This document shows, piece after piece, positions 50,508 through 59,588 of a stretch of 64,000 nucleotides of DNA. The DNA lies in contig CAZZZL010000004.1 of assembly GCA_964658655.1 (NCBI GenBank), forward strand, positions 1 to 64,000, written 5' to 3'. Below the pieces are notes generated by a model. It did not search any database and was not told the origin of the DNA. It saw only the letters and a list, made by a program, of their open reading frames with translations. The position numbers and the translations under genes are program-made. This DNA is from G963692885 sp964658655 (GTDB taxonomy: Bacteria; Acidobacteriota; Terriglobia; Terriglobales; Acidobacteriaceae). Numbering within the stretch: position 1 is the first letter of the stretch; each line of letters opens with the position of its first letter.

Positions 50508-52817
50508 TTATCGTTCGACCGCGAACGTGGCGTGATCAGTGGCATTCGCATCGGTACCCACCCATAAGTCAAATGTTCCCGGTTCGATCGAACGCTGATG
50601 GGTCTGCGGACTCCAGAATGCAAGCTCGTTTGAGTCCAGGCCTAGTGTGACTTCCCTGCTTTCGCCAGGCTGAAGCGCGACCCGTTGGAATCCTTTCAAT
50701 TCACGGACAGGCCGACTGGCAGAGCCTGCACGCTGGTGAGTGTACAGCTGAATGACTTGGTCGCCGGCCAGTTTCCCCGTGTTCGTCAGGGTGACGGAAA
50801 CCTGCAGCGTCTCTCCCGCATGCACGGTTTGCTTACTCTGTTTCATTTTTCCGAGCGCGAAGCTTGTATAGCTGAGCCCGTAACCAAAAGGATAGAGCGG
50901 GAGACTGGACTCATCCCAGTAGCGGTGCTCGGTGTCATCGGGAATCTGCGTAAGATTGCGAGCATAGTTGATAGGAATTTGCCCAACGCTGCGAGGCCAC
51001 GCGATCGGCAGATGTCCTCCTGGAACAGCATTGCCAAAGAGCAGATCGGCAACTGCGTCGCCGCCTTCGGTACCCGGATACCAGGCGTCCAGAATCGCAT
51101 TAACGTGAGTGGACGCCCAGGTTATATCGAGCGGTCTGCCATTCAGTAGGACTAAAACTACTGGCTTGCCCGTAGCTACTGCTGCCTCCAGTAACGCCTG
51201 CTGCCTGCCAGGCAATGCCAGAGAGGACCGACTGGCACGCTCACCGCTCATGCTCTGCTGTTCCCCCAGCACCAGTACAGAGACTTCTGCATTCTTCACC
51301 AGGTCGATCGCGTGTTTGAACTCAGCCTGGCGCGCTTCATCTGTGAGAAGCGTGGGCTTTGGGCTTTGAAACTGTTCGTCAAAGATAGTCGGTGCCCCTC
51401 GATCAATTTCCACCCCCCTGGCAGCACTGATGGTGACACCGGACGGCAACAGGCGGCGAATTCCTTCGAGCACAGTGACTGTATCTTCATAGTGGCCGGC
51501 CAGGCTCCACGAGCCCATGGTGTCTGGCTTGGAATCGGCCAGAGGTCCTATGACCGCGATCGACTTGATAGATTTCTGCAGCGGTAGAAAGTGACCTTCG
51601 TTGCGCAACAGGACTGCTGTGCTGGCAGCAACGGCGCGGGCTGCGGCGCGCTGGTCCGAGTTCACAAGTATCGACGGCACCCTGGCGACATCGACGTATG
51701 GGTGCTGGAAAAGCCCCATTCGATATTTAGCCAGGAGGACATCGCGAACAGCTTCGTCAATCGTAGACTGCTTCACCTCACCCGACTTGATCGCTGATGG
51801 CATGCCGTCTCGAATTACGAGGCTGGTCATTTCCATGTCGACACCAGCATTCACGGCGCGTACTGCCGCGTCCTCAGGACCGGAGGCGAAACCATGTGTC
51901 GTCAGGCTGGACACGGACTCCCAGTCAGATACAACAAAGCCACCAAAATGCCAGCGCTCGCGCAGCACATCGTGGAGCAGCCAGCGGTTCCCTGTTGCCG
52001 GTACTCCGTTCAAATCCATGTAAGCGCTCATCAGTGAGCCCGCCCCAGCATTTACGGCAGCGTGAAACGGGGGAAGATAAACATTCTCAAGCTGCTCATC
52101 GGAAATGTTGGACTCTTCGTAGTCACGTCCGCCGGCAGCAGCTCCATAGCCGGCGAAGTGTTTTATGCAGGCAAGCACGTGCTCCGGAGTACCTATCTGC
52201 GGGCCCTGGAAACCGCGAACCTGTGCTTCTGCCATGCGTGAGCCAAGGTAGGGGTCTTCACCGGCGCCCTCCATGATTCTGCCCCAGCGTGGATCGCGCG
52301 CAATGTCCAGCATGGGGGCAAATGTCCAGTTGATACCGACAGCCGAGGCTTCACGCGCGGCCATCATCTGCGCGCGCTCCGCCTCAGCGGGATCCCATGA
52401 GGCGGCAAGTGCCAGTGGCACCGGGTAGATGGTGCGAAAACCATGAATCACGTCAAAGCCAAAAATGATCGGGATATGCAGCCGGCTTTCATCGACAGCA
52501 ATGTGCTGCAGCTGGTTGATGCGCGCGGCCTCTTTGACGAAAAGAAAAGAACCGACTTCGCCACGACGAGCATGCTCTTCCGGGCTCAAACTATCCGGTG
52601 GTCCGTTCAATGCAATCTGGGTCATCTGGCCGAGTTTCTCCGCCAGTGTCATTTTCGCCATCAGCTGCGCAACAAAACGATCGGCTGTCGAATCGTCAGC
52701 GATGGCGGCAATGGGCTCCTTATGGTCTGTCTGTCCATAGAGCGGGCACACCATAGTTTGTTGAAGCAGGGCAGACAAAGCGAGAACCGCAACCGCACGA
52801 ACATGGCAAATCATCAA
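50508..52817 (-). CDS. Secreted GH3 beta-glucosidase (second copy)
   Basis: A 769-residue family 3 glycoside hydrolase with a signal peptide (AVAVLALSALLQQTMVCPLY). The catalytic barrel contains IIFGFDVIHGFRTIYPVPLA, FAPMLDIARDPRWGRIMEGA, IKHFAGYGAAAGGRDY and the nucleophile in GFVVSDWESVSSL (D298). The alpha/beta sandwich and fibronectin-III-like C-terminus (VSVTLTNTGKLAGDQVIQLY) are complete. It shares the whole layout with the enzyme at 20488 but is clearly divergent, so it is not a recent duplicate. The ATG at 52817 has GGAGG five bases upstream. A 146-bp gap follows before guaD. Likely substrates are beta-gluco-oligosaccharides, fitting the GH30 and GH55-like neighbours. Confidence 0.92.
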   Translation of the reverse strand: MMICHVRAVAVLALSALLQQTMVCPLYGQTDHKEPIAAIADDSTADRFVAQLMAKMTLAEKLGQMTQIALNGPPDSLSPEEHARRGEVGSFLFVKEAARINQLQHIAVDESRLHIPIIFGFDVIHGFRTIYPVPLALAASWDPAEAERAQMMAAREASAVGINWTFAPMLDIARDPRWGRIMEGAGEDPYLGSRMAEAQVRGFQGPQIGTPEHVLACIKHFAGYGAAAGGRDYEESNISDEQLENVYLPPFHAAVNAGAGSLMSAYMDLNGVPATGNRWLLHDVLRERWHFGGFVVSDWESVSSLTTHGFASGPEDAAVRAVNAGVDMEMTSLVIRDGMPSAIKSGEVKQSTIDEAVRDVLLAKYRMGLFQHPYVDVARVPSILVNSDQRAAARAVAASTAVLLRNEGHFLPLQKSIKSIAVIGPLADSKPDTMGSWSLAGHYEDTVTVLEGIRRLLPSGVTISAARGVEIDRGAPTIFDEQFQSPKPTLLTDEARQAEFKHAIDLVKNAEVSVLVLGEQQSMSGERASRSSLALPGRQQALLEAAVATGKPVVLVLLNGRPLDITWASTHVNAILDAWYPGTEGGDAVADLLFGNAVPGGHLPIAWPRSVGQIPINYARNLTQIPDDTEHRYWDESSLPLYPFGYGLSYTSFALGKMKQSKQTVHAGETLQVSVTLTNTGKLAGDQVIQLYTHQRAGSASRPVRELKGFQRVALQPGESREVTLGLDSNELAFWSPQTHQRSIEPGTFDLWVGTDANATDHATFAVER

Positions 52818-53003
52818 TTCCTCCGAATCAATTGGATGACACTGCCAGCGGCATTATTCGCGACCACCGCGGCATCTTTTGAACATCACTTTCAATTGGG
52901 CAGCGTTGAGCTGCATAAGTGTAGACAAAGCAACGACTGGGTGTCCATGACGCGATCCTGCGCGGTAACAGAAGTCGTGATGCCGATCACGAGCTGCAAC
53001 TGT

Positions 53004-54824
53004 CTATCTCGCTTTTGGCAATTTCCCGTAGTCAACCCGGCTAATGCCTTTTCCCTGTTGAACGCGATAGTAGCTGTCGGCTGCAAGATGATCGAAGGTC
53101 TGTACATCTCCCTCGGGCCAGAGCACTTCAATTTTTTCTGCCTGTGTCGCTTTAGCAAGACCGAAACGCAAACGAAGGTCACTTTGAGAAAGATAGCTGC
53201 CGCCGCTTCTCATCTCCTCGGTCTGCACCACGCCGCCGGCTGTCAGACGCACACGTGTATTCAGGGCCAGGGGATTGGAAGATTTTCCCTCGAAGACAAA
53301 GCCTATCCAGTGATTGGTTGGATCTGACCGGCTCTCGAGAAGCATCGGCCCTCCTACAAGATTTTCGACGACCAGGTCGGCGCGCCCCGTATTAAACAGA
53401 TCGCCCACCGCCAGGCCCCGACTCACTTGCGGCATCCGCACAGCTACTCCGGAAGCCGTACTTACATCTTTGAACGTCCCATCGTGTTGATTTTGGAAGA
53501 CGAGTGTTGGCTCCTGATAGGTAATGCCAGTCTTTGTATTTCCCACCTGGGGGTAGACGTGGCCATTTACCAGCACGATGTCCTGCCATCCCGAGTTATC
53601 CAGATCAACGAAGGCATCTCCCCACCCAACATAGGGGACAGTACTGTGAGCAATGCCTGCCGCATAAGAGATATCCGTAAAGCTCAAATCTCCATCATTC
53701 TGGAAAAGCGTCGCATACTCATCACTGAAGTGAGAGATAAGCAGACTGAGGCGCCCGCTGTTACGAAAATCGCCAAGGGCAACACCCATATTAGCCTGTT
53801 CATTTCCATCCTGACTTACTGACACACCGGCATCAAGGGCTACTTCCTTGAATTTTCCATTGCCCAGGTTCTGATAAAGAAAATTGGGTTCGCCGTCGTT
53901 TGCAACAAACAAGTCCAGCTTGCCGTCGCCATTGAAGTCTGACCAGACAGAGGTTAGTCCAAAGTAGTGCTGTGGGTCATTGACGCCGGCCTGCTTTGCT
54001 ACCTCGCTAAAGGTACCATCTCCATTGTTGTGATAGAGAGTGTCCGGCGACCCTTTCAATCCTCTAGGCCCGCACTGGACCGGCACGTCTTTATACTGGC
54101 AGGTCTTTTTGGAGCCGAAGAGGGGCAGATCCTTCAAATCCAGATCGACATAGTGTGGAACAAACAAGTCGACTTTGCCGTCGCCGTCATAGTCGCCAAA
54201 AGCCAGGCCTGTTGCCCACCCTGTATCAATGGCGAGGCCGCTCTGCCTAGTCACATCGGTGAAAGTACCGTCACCGTTATTGCGGTACAGGACTACTCCG
54301 CCAAAGCAGCTGACGGCTAGGTCGGGGCGGCCGTCATTGTTATAGTCTCCTACCGCTGCACCCATAGCCCAGCAAGGATTACTCACACCAGCCTTTTCGG
54401 CTACATCAGTGAATGTCCCATCATGGTTATTTCGATACAAGGCAGACTTAGCTTTCTTACCTTCAAGAGCCATGGCGACCGACGGCGCATTCGTAAAATA
54501 GATGTCCAGCCAGCCATCGCCATCGAAATCGAGCAGGGCGACGCCACCGCTCATCGACTCGACGATGTACTTGGCCTCTGGGCTCGACATATGATTGAAC
54601 GTAATCCTGGTAGAAGCGGTTATATCGACTAGTTCGGGCGTATGTCTTGCAGGCTCAGCAGGAGTTTTCGTCAAACCGAGTTTTGACTGCGCGAAGACGT
54701 CATGGCCACACCCAAAGAAAGTTAACCAGGATAGGAATACGACCAAAAGACTTCCAGCCAGCTCAGGCAGGCTCAATTTGAATGCGACCTGGTGTCTGCA
54801 CAACAGCTTTGGATGGAGTGACAT
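53004..54824 (-). CDS. CRTAC1/ASPIC-UnbV FG-GAP repeat protein, exported
   Basis: A 606-residue exported protein. An N-terminal hydrophobic stretch (LLVVFLSWLTFFGCGHDVFA) acts as a signal peptide, possibly lipoprotein-like. The body is a beta-propeller of FG-GAP/VCBS repeats with calcium loops: DFDGDGWLDIYFTN, DYNNDGRPDLAVS, DYDGDGKVDLFVPH, DFNGDGKLDLFVAND. The C-terminus is an ASPIC/UnbV domain (LNTRVRLTAGGVVQTEEMRS). Such proteins are very common in acidobacteria and planctomycetes; binding or adhesion is assumed. The start is uncertain: the frame opens at 54920, and I took the ATG at 54824 because it gives a sensible signal peptide. It is divergent from GH30 across ~225 bp. Confidence 0.85.
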   Translation of the reverse strand: MSLHPKLLCRHQVAFKLSLPELAGSLLVVFLSWLTFFGCGHDVFAQSKLGLTKTPAEPARHTPELVDITASTRITFNHMSSPEAKYIVESMSGGVALLDFDGDGWLDIYFTNAPSVAMALEGKKAKSALYRNNHDGTFTDVAEKAGVSNPCWAMGAAVGDYNNDGRPDLAVSCFGGVVLYRNNGDGTFTDVTRQSGLAIDTGWATGLAFGDYDGDGKVDLFVPHYVDLDLKDLPLFGSKKTCQYKDVPVQCGPRGLKGSPDTLYHNNGDGTFSEVAKQAGVNDPQHYFGLTSVWSDFNGDGKLDLFVANDGEPNFLYQNLGNGKFKEVALDAGVSVSQDGNEQANMGVALGDFRNSGRLSLLISHFSDEYATLFQNDGDLSFTDISYAAGIAHSTVPYVGWGDAFVDLDNSGWQDIVLVNGHVYPQVGNTKTGITYQEPTLVFQNQHDGTFKDVSTASGVAVRMPQVSRGLAVGDLFNTGRADLVVENLVGGPMLLESRSDPTNHWIGFVFEGKSSNPLALNTRVRLTAGGVVQTEEMRSGGSYLSQSDLRLRFGLAKATQAEKIEVLWPEGDVQTFDHLAADSYYRVQQGKGISRVDYGKLPKAR

Positions 54825-55048
54825 CTTCGACGAACTGCATAACATAGCTGGAGAAGCGGGAAACAGCATAACTGCTCTATCATAGCCGAGCGATCTTGCC
54901 CGAGTGCTCAATCTTGACAAAGCTGAAGGCAGACCAGCCCAATGAGGTTGCCGGCCCGGTCAGCCAGTATCGACGCCGCAAGCCCCGATTGTGCATTCAA
55001 GCATCTACTCACAGAGCACACCTATAAGCGATCAACAAAAAGGACAAA

Positions 55049-56467
55049 ATGCACCGCATCCCCATCTTCCTGGTCACGAGTTTTCTTGCCGCTGAGTCCG
55101 TCACCCTTTTCGCACAACGGCCACTGGCAGCTACCGAGTGGTTGACGACTCCTGATCGCTCCTCTCTGATTGCACGATTGGATAGCAGGATCAACTTCAC
55201 AGCGGGCGACGTTTCGTCACAGATACCTGTCATCTCCATTGACAACAAAACAAAGCTGCAAATGATTGACGGTTTTGGGTTTGCCATGACAGGGGGAAGC
55301 GCACAATTACTGATGCGCATGACACCGGAGAAGCGCAATGCGCTGCTTCAGGAAGTATTCGGAACCACTGGAGACGCGGCTGGCGTTAGCTACCTTCGCT
55401 TGAGTATTGGATCCTCCGATATGAATCAGCGGGTATTTACCTATGATGACTTACCGCCAGGGCAGACGGATGTGAGCCTCAAGCACTTTGACCTTGGATC
55501 AGATTTAAAAGATGTTATTCCGGTCATGCAGCAGATCCTGAAAATCAATCCATCGATCAAAGTCCTTGGCACACCGTGGTCTGCGCCTTCATGGATGAAA
55601 ACGAATGACGATCCTAAAGGTGGAAGTCTCAAGCCCGAATTCTATAAAGCATACGCAAATTACTTAGTTCGATACGTTAAGGAAATGCGCAGGCACGGGA
55701 TACCGATCGATGCGATCACACCGCAAAATGAACCCCTGAATCCTAAAAATACACCCAGCATGGTGATAACTGCCGAAGAGGAAGATGCTTTCATCAAGCA
55801 GGCACTTGGACCTGTGTTCCGCGAAAATCATATGGCGACAAAGATCATTGTCTATGACCACAATTGCGACCGGCCCGACTACCCAATGACTATTCTCGCT
55901 GACAGAGATGCGGCACAGTATGTCGACGGCAGCGGCTTTCATTTGTACGAAGGCACTACAGATGCTATGACAAAAGTCCACGATGCTTATCCAGACAAGA
56001 GTCTTTATTTCACGGAACAGATGGTTGTCAATCGTCGCGATGCGGGACCAGATTTGCTCCTGGCTGAACCGGTAGCGCGTATCGTCATCGGCGCCACTGC
56101 GAATTGGGCACGCAATGTGTTGCTGTGGAACTTCGCTGCAGACCCGGTTTTTGGACCTCACACCGATAACGGAGGCTGCCCTGTGTGCGAAGGCGCGGTG
56201 ACACTTGAAGGTGATAAGGTAACGCGCAACCTCGCGTTTTATACAGTGGCGCAGGTATCGAAGTTTGTGAGGCCCGGCGCGGTGCGAATCGGTACCAGTG
56301 ATTCAGGACGGACTCCTGCGCATGTAGCATTTCTGAATGCAGATGGAAAGGTGGTGCTTCTTGTCGCAAACACAGCCGACACCGCACAGAAGTTTTCCAT
56401 TCGCTTCGATGGTGCAACAGCAATTACAGAATTGCCGGCTGGAGGGGTCGCGACATATGTCTGGTAA
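55049..56467 (+). CDS. Secreted GH30 glucosylceramidase-like hydrolase
   Basis: A 472-residue GH30 enzyme with a signal peptide (IPIFLVTSFLAAESVTLFAQ). The barrel starts with QMIDGFGFAMTGGSAQLL and shows YLRLSIGSSDM and TPWSAPSWMKTND. The acid/base is E228 in DAITPQNEPLNP and the nucleophile is E323 in SLYFTEQMVV. The C-terminal beta-domain ends ITELPAGGVATYVW. Known GH30 members cleave beta-glucosyl, beta-1,6-glucan or xylan linkages; beta-1,6-glucan of fungal walls would suit the cluster. The ATG is at 55049, with AAAAAGGA ahead. The following gene overlaps the last 11 bases, so the two are almost surely one operon. Confidence 0.92.
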   Translation: MHRIPIFLVTSFLAAESVTLFAQRPLAATEWLTTPDRSSLIARLDSRINFTAGDVSSQIPVISIDNKTKLQMIDGFGFAMTGGSAQLLMRMTPEKRNALLQEVFGTTGDAAGVSYLRLSIGSSDMNQRVFTYDDLPPGQTDVSLKHFDLGSDLKDVIPVMQQILKINPSIKVLGTPWSAPSWMKTNDDPKGGSLKPEFYKAYANYLVRYVKEMRRHGIPIDAITPQNEPLNPKNTPSMVITAEEEDAFIKQALGPVFRENHMATKIIVYDHNCDRPDYPMTILADRDAAQYVDGSGFHLYEGTTDAMTKVHDAYPDKSLYFTEQMVVNRRDAGPDLLLAEPVARIVIGATANWARNVLLWNFAADPVFGPHTDNGGCPVCEGAVTLEGDKVTRNLAFYTVAQVSKFVRPGAVRIGTSDSGRTPAHVAFLNADGKVVLLVANTADTAQKFSIRFDGATAITELPAGGVATYVW

Positions 56468-59400
56468 GTCATCACTGCTGCTAGCTCCCCTAAAGAGAAT
56501 CGTCGGCATTCACTCAGCGAAAAGCTTGATATCGTTTGCAGTGGCTATTGTGAGCTGCCTGCTTGCCGCGAGCGTTTCGGGGCAATCCTATTACCCTCAG
56601 AAGCTTGAAGATGCCAGCGCTGTTTACGTGACGCTCGGCAGCGGGAGAGCTGCCGGAGATGGCATTGCCGATGACACTGCCGCCTTGCAACGTGCAATCG
56701 ATAAGGTCCAGGAAACGACACAGCAGGGTGTGGTGTTTTTGCCTGAAGGACGCTACCGACTATCACACACGCTGTATGTCTGGCCGGGCATTCGCATCAT
56801 TGGCTACGGTGCGAAGCGGCCAGTTCTGCTGCTGGGCGATCACACTTCCGGCTACGGCGGCGCGCTCGCCTACATGGTGTTCTTCACAGGTGGCCGACCA
56901 GATGCGCCAGGCACTTTAAATCGCGCGCATCGGTCGCAACAGAGACGGCCCCATCACGATGAGATATTCCCCGGCACTGTCCCTGCAACTAATCAGGTAA
57001 TCGATGCCAACCCGGGTACCTTCTACTCGGCTATGATTAATGTAGACTTTGACCTTGGCGAAGGAAATCCGGGTGCAGTCGGGGTTCGCTTTCATGCTGC
57101 ACAGCATTGCTTTCTGACGCACATGGAGTTCCGCATCCATTCCGGACTCGCCGCGCTCAATGATGTTGGCAATGAGGGAGAAGATCTCAACTTCATCGGC
57201 GGTCAGTACGGCATCATCACGTCAAAGCCGTCACCTGGATGGCAATACACCTTGCTTGATTCCAGCTTTGACGGGCAGAGTAAAGCTGCAGTCAAAGAGC
57301 ATGAAGCCGGGTTGACGCTCGTGCGAGATAGCTTCAGCCACCTGCCGGAGGCTGTGTCAATTGATCCTGGATACGCAGAAGAACTATGGATCAAGGATTC
57401 ACGATTCGAGGATATCAGCGGCCCGGCGATCACTGTCAGTAATGAGAACAATGCGCGCACCGAGATCACCCTAGTGAACACTGCGTGCCGAAAAGTTCCT
57501 GTCTTTGCGCACCTGCGCGAGAGTAATAAGGACTTCGCCGCCCCGCGAGACCAGTATGTGGTTAAAGCTTTCTCGCACGGTCTAACGCTCGGTCATGTTG
57601 GAGATATCGGCGAGATCCGTACCAAATTCGAGACTGACATAACTGCAGCTGCAGCGAAATTGCCACTGGCTATCCGCGACCTTCCGTCTCACAATGATTG
57701 GGCAAATCTTCGTAGCCTGGGAGCCAAAGGCGATGGCGTTAGTGACGACACAACCGCCATTCGAAGAGCGATCGCAGGAAACAAAATAGTTTTTGTCCCG
57801 GCGGGTCGCTATCGAGTTACCGATACGATCCTGCTTAAGCCTGACAGTGTCCTGATCGGTCTACATCCGAGCACGACCCAGTTTTTTCTGGCCGACAACA
57901 CCAATGGATTTAATGGCCCGGGTGGGCCTAAACCGCTCCTCGAAACGCCCGAAGGCGGTGCTGCAATCGTGAGCGGCATTGGGATTTACACCGGCGGTAC
58001 CAATAGCAGGGCAGTCGGGGTGCTATGGAAGTCAGGTGAAAGGTCCCTGATGGATGATGTGCGCTTCCTCGGCGGCCACGGAACAAATAACGCCGACGGG
58101 ATTCGCATGAACCCTTACAATGCCAACCACACCGGGGACCCCGATCCGAATAGGCGATGGGACGGGCAATTCCCCAGCCTGTGGGTGACCGACGGCGGGG
58201 GCGGAACGTTTGCAGATATCTGGACACCGAGTACCTTTGCCGACGCGGGGCTTTATGTCTCCAATACATCTACACCGGGCCATGTCTACGAGTTATCGAG
58301 CGAGCACCACGTTCGTATGGAAGTAAAGCTTAACCATGTTTCGAACTGGGAACTCGTAGCGCTGCAGACTGAGGAAGAACACGGCGAGGGCGGAGGCGCA
58401 GTTCCGTTGGAGATAGCCGACTCAAGCCATATTCTCATCGCCAACTTTCATTCCTACAGGGTGGTCGGCATGCTCCAGACATTCCCTTACGGGGTAATGG
58501 TGAGCCATTCGAATGACATCCAATTTCGTAATCTACATATAGACAGCAACAGTAAGGCCTCATTCGACGACGCCATCCTGAATAGAGATACTGGCGCGAC
58601 TGTTCGCTTCCGTGAATTTGCGTCATTGACAGTCAATACTTCGCTTGCACCGAACGACGCAGGACAGGAAGCGATCGATGTACATAGAATCGCCACTGGC
58701 TTTCACAACATAGCCGGCGCTGCCGTTGCTCCAAACGGCGATCTTTACTTCGTGGATGCTTACGAGCAGAAAGTTTATCGATGGAGCCCTGGCAACGAAA
58801 GCACGCAAGGCACGCTGACGACGATCTGTGATGCTCCTCTTGATATTGCAAATCTCGCGATTGACGCAAGCGGCGATCTTATGCTGGTGTCCTACTCTGG
58901 CAATGGCACGGTTTACTCTCTCAAGGCAGGCGATCCGCCAACCAAGCTGACTCTGATTCCATCTCAGTCCGCGAGGCCCCTTGATGGTCTGACAGCCGTG
59001 CACGCAAATGACTACTGGGCGCTCCGTGAAAAGCTTGCCCATCCTGAGACGAGCACAAACCGATTTCAATTTATCTCCGCCGACGGAAAGATGTTTCTTT
59101 CAGCCGACGAAGACTTCAGTACCGGAGCACTTTTTTATGGAACGAAAATGGCCGACGTGTTGAGAACCTTCGGCTTGCAGCCTTCCAGCGCTACTAAGCC
59201 TTTCTACGTCTCAGATGAAGAAGAGCAGAAGACCTACGCAGCGCATCTGGATGCAAGCGGCAACCTGACCGACGTGAAACTGTTTGCGGGGCGCGGCGGC
59301 GAGGGTGTTGCAAGCGATTCATCAGGAAATGTCTATATTGCTTCCGGCGAGGTGTTTGTTTACAAGCCGAACGGGAGTGATGCTGGCGTCATTCGTATGC

Positions 59401-59504
59401 CGGAGAGGCCTATCAATCTCGTTGTCGCGCGCGCGGGTCGGAAAGAGAAGCTGTATATCCTGGCTCGAACATCGCTGTATGAGGTCGACCTGCCCCCTGA
59501 ATAA
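56457..59504 (+). CDS. Pectate-lyase-fold (GH55-like) protein with C-terminal propeller
   Basis: A 1015-residue exported protein. After a basic lead of about 20 residues the signal peptide is SLISFAVAIVSCLLAASVSG. Two Pectate_lyase_3 right-handed beta-helix modules follow: the first starts GDGIADDTAALQRAIDKVQ with VVFLPEGRYRLSHTLYVW, the second GDGVSDDTTAIRRAIAGNK with VFVPAGRYRVTDTILLKP. Tandem modules of this kind are the layout of GH55 exo-beta-1,3-glucanases. From about residue 760 a different domain, beta-propeller-like (APNGDLYFVDAYEQKVYRWS), resembles NHL/SMP-30 repeats. The ATG at 56457 lies inside the GH30 gene's end. The catalytic residue is not assigned, so hydrolase versus lyase is open. 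Confidence 0.82.
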   Translation: MSGKSSLLLAPLKRIVGIHSAKSLISFAVAIVSCLLAASVSGQSYYPQKLEDASAVYVTLGSGRAAGDGIADDTAALQRAIDKVQETTQQGVVFLPEGRYRLSHTLYVWPGIRIIGYGAKRPVLLLGDHTSGYGGALAYMVFFTGGRPDAPGTLNRAHRSQQRRPHHDEIFPGTVPATNQVIDANPGTFYSAMINVDFDLGEGNPGAVGVRFHAAQHCFLTHMEFRIHSGLAALNDVGNEGEDLNFIGGQYGIITSKPSPGWQYTLLDSSFDGQSKAAVKEHEAGLTLVRDSFSHLPEAVSIDPGYAEELWIKDSRFEDISGPAITVSNENNARTEITLVNTACRKVPVFAHLRESNKDFAAPRDQYVVKAFSHGLTLGHVGDIGEIRTKFETDITAAAAKLPLAIRDLPSHNDWANLRSLGAKGDGVSDDTTAIRRAIAGNKIVFVPAGRYRVTDTILLKPDSVLIGLHPSTTQFFLADNTNGFNGPGGPKPLLETPEGGAAIVSGIGIYTGGTNSRAVGVLWKSGERSLMDDVRFLGGHGTNNADGIRMNPYNANHTGDPDPNRRWDGQFPSLWVTDGGGGTFADIWTPSTFADAGLYVSNTSTPGHVYELSSEHHVRMEVKLNHVSNWELVALQTEEEHGEGGGAVPLEIADSSHILIANFHSYRVVGMLQTFPYGVMVSHSNDIQFRNLHIDSNSKASFDDAILNRDTGATVRFREFASLTVNTSLAPNDAGQEAIDVHRIATGFHNIAGAAVAPNGDLYFVDAYEQKVYRWSPGNESTQGTLTTICDAPLDIANLAIDASGDLMLVSYSGNGTVYSLKAGDPPTKLTLIPSQSARPLDGLTAVHANDYWALREKLAHPETSTNRFQFISADGKMFLSADEDFSTGALFYGTKMADVLRTFGLQPSSATKPFYVSDEEEQKTYAAHLDASGNLTDVKLFAGRGGEGVASDSSGNVYIASGEVFVYKPNGSDAGVIRMPERPINLVVARAGRKEKLYILARTSLYEVDLPPE

Positions 59505-59588
59505 TTCCCGCAGTTGTTGATATTTCGCCTTCAACTCGAGAATGGATTCTTCATTGCCCACAATGATTTATGTGTAGATACTGCCAAC

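Noticed and set aside
52443..53327. A 294-residue plus-strand frame
   Set aside because: It is a shadow spanning the 5' end of the GH3 gene and the 3' end of the CRTAC1-like gene on the other strand; the product is not protein-like.
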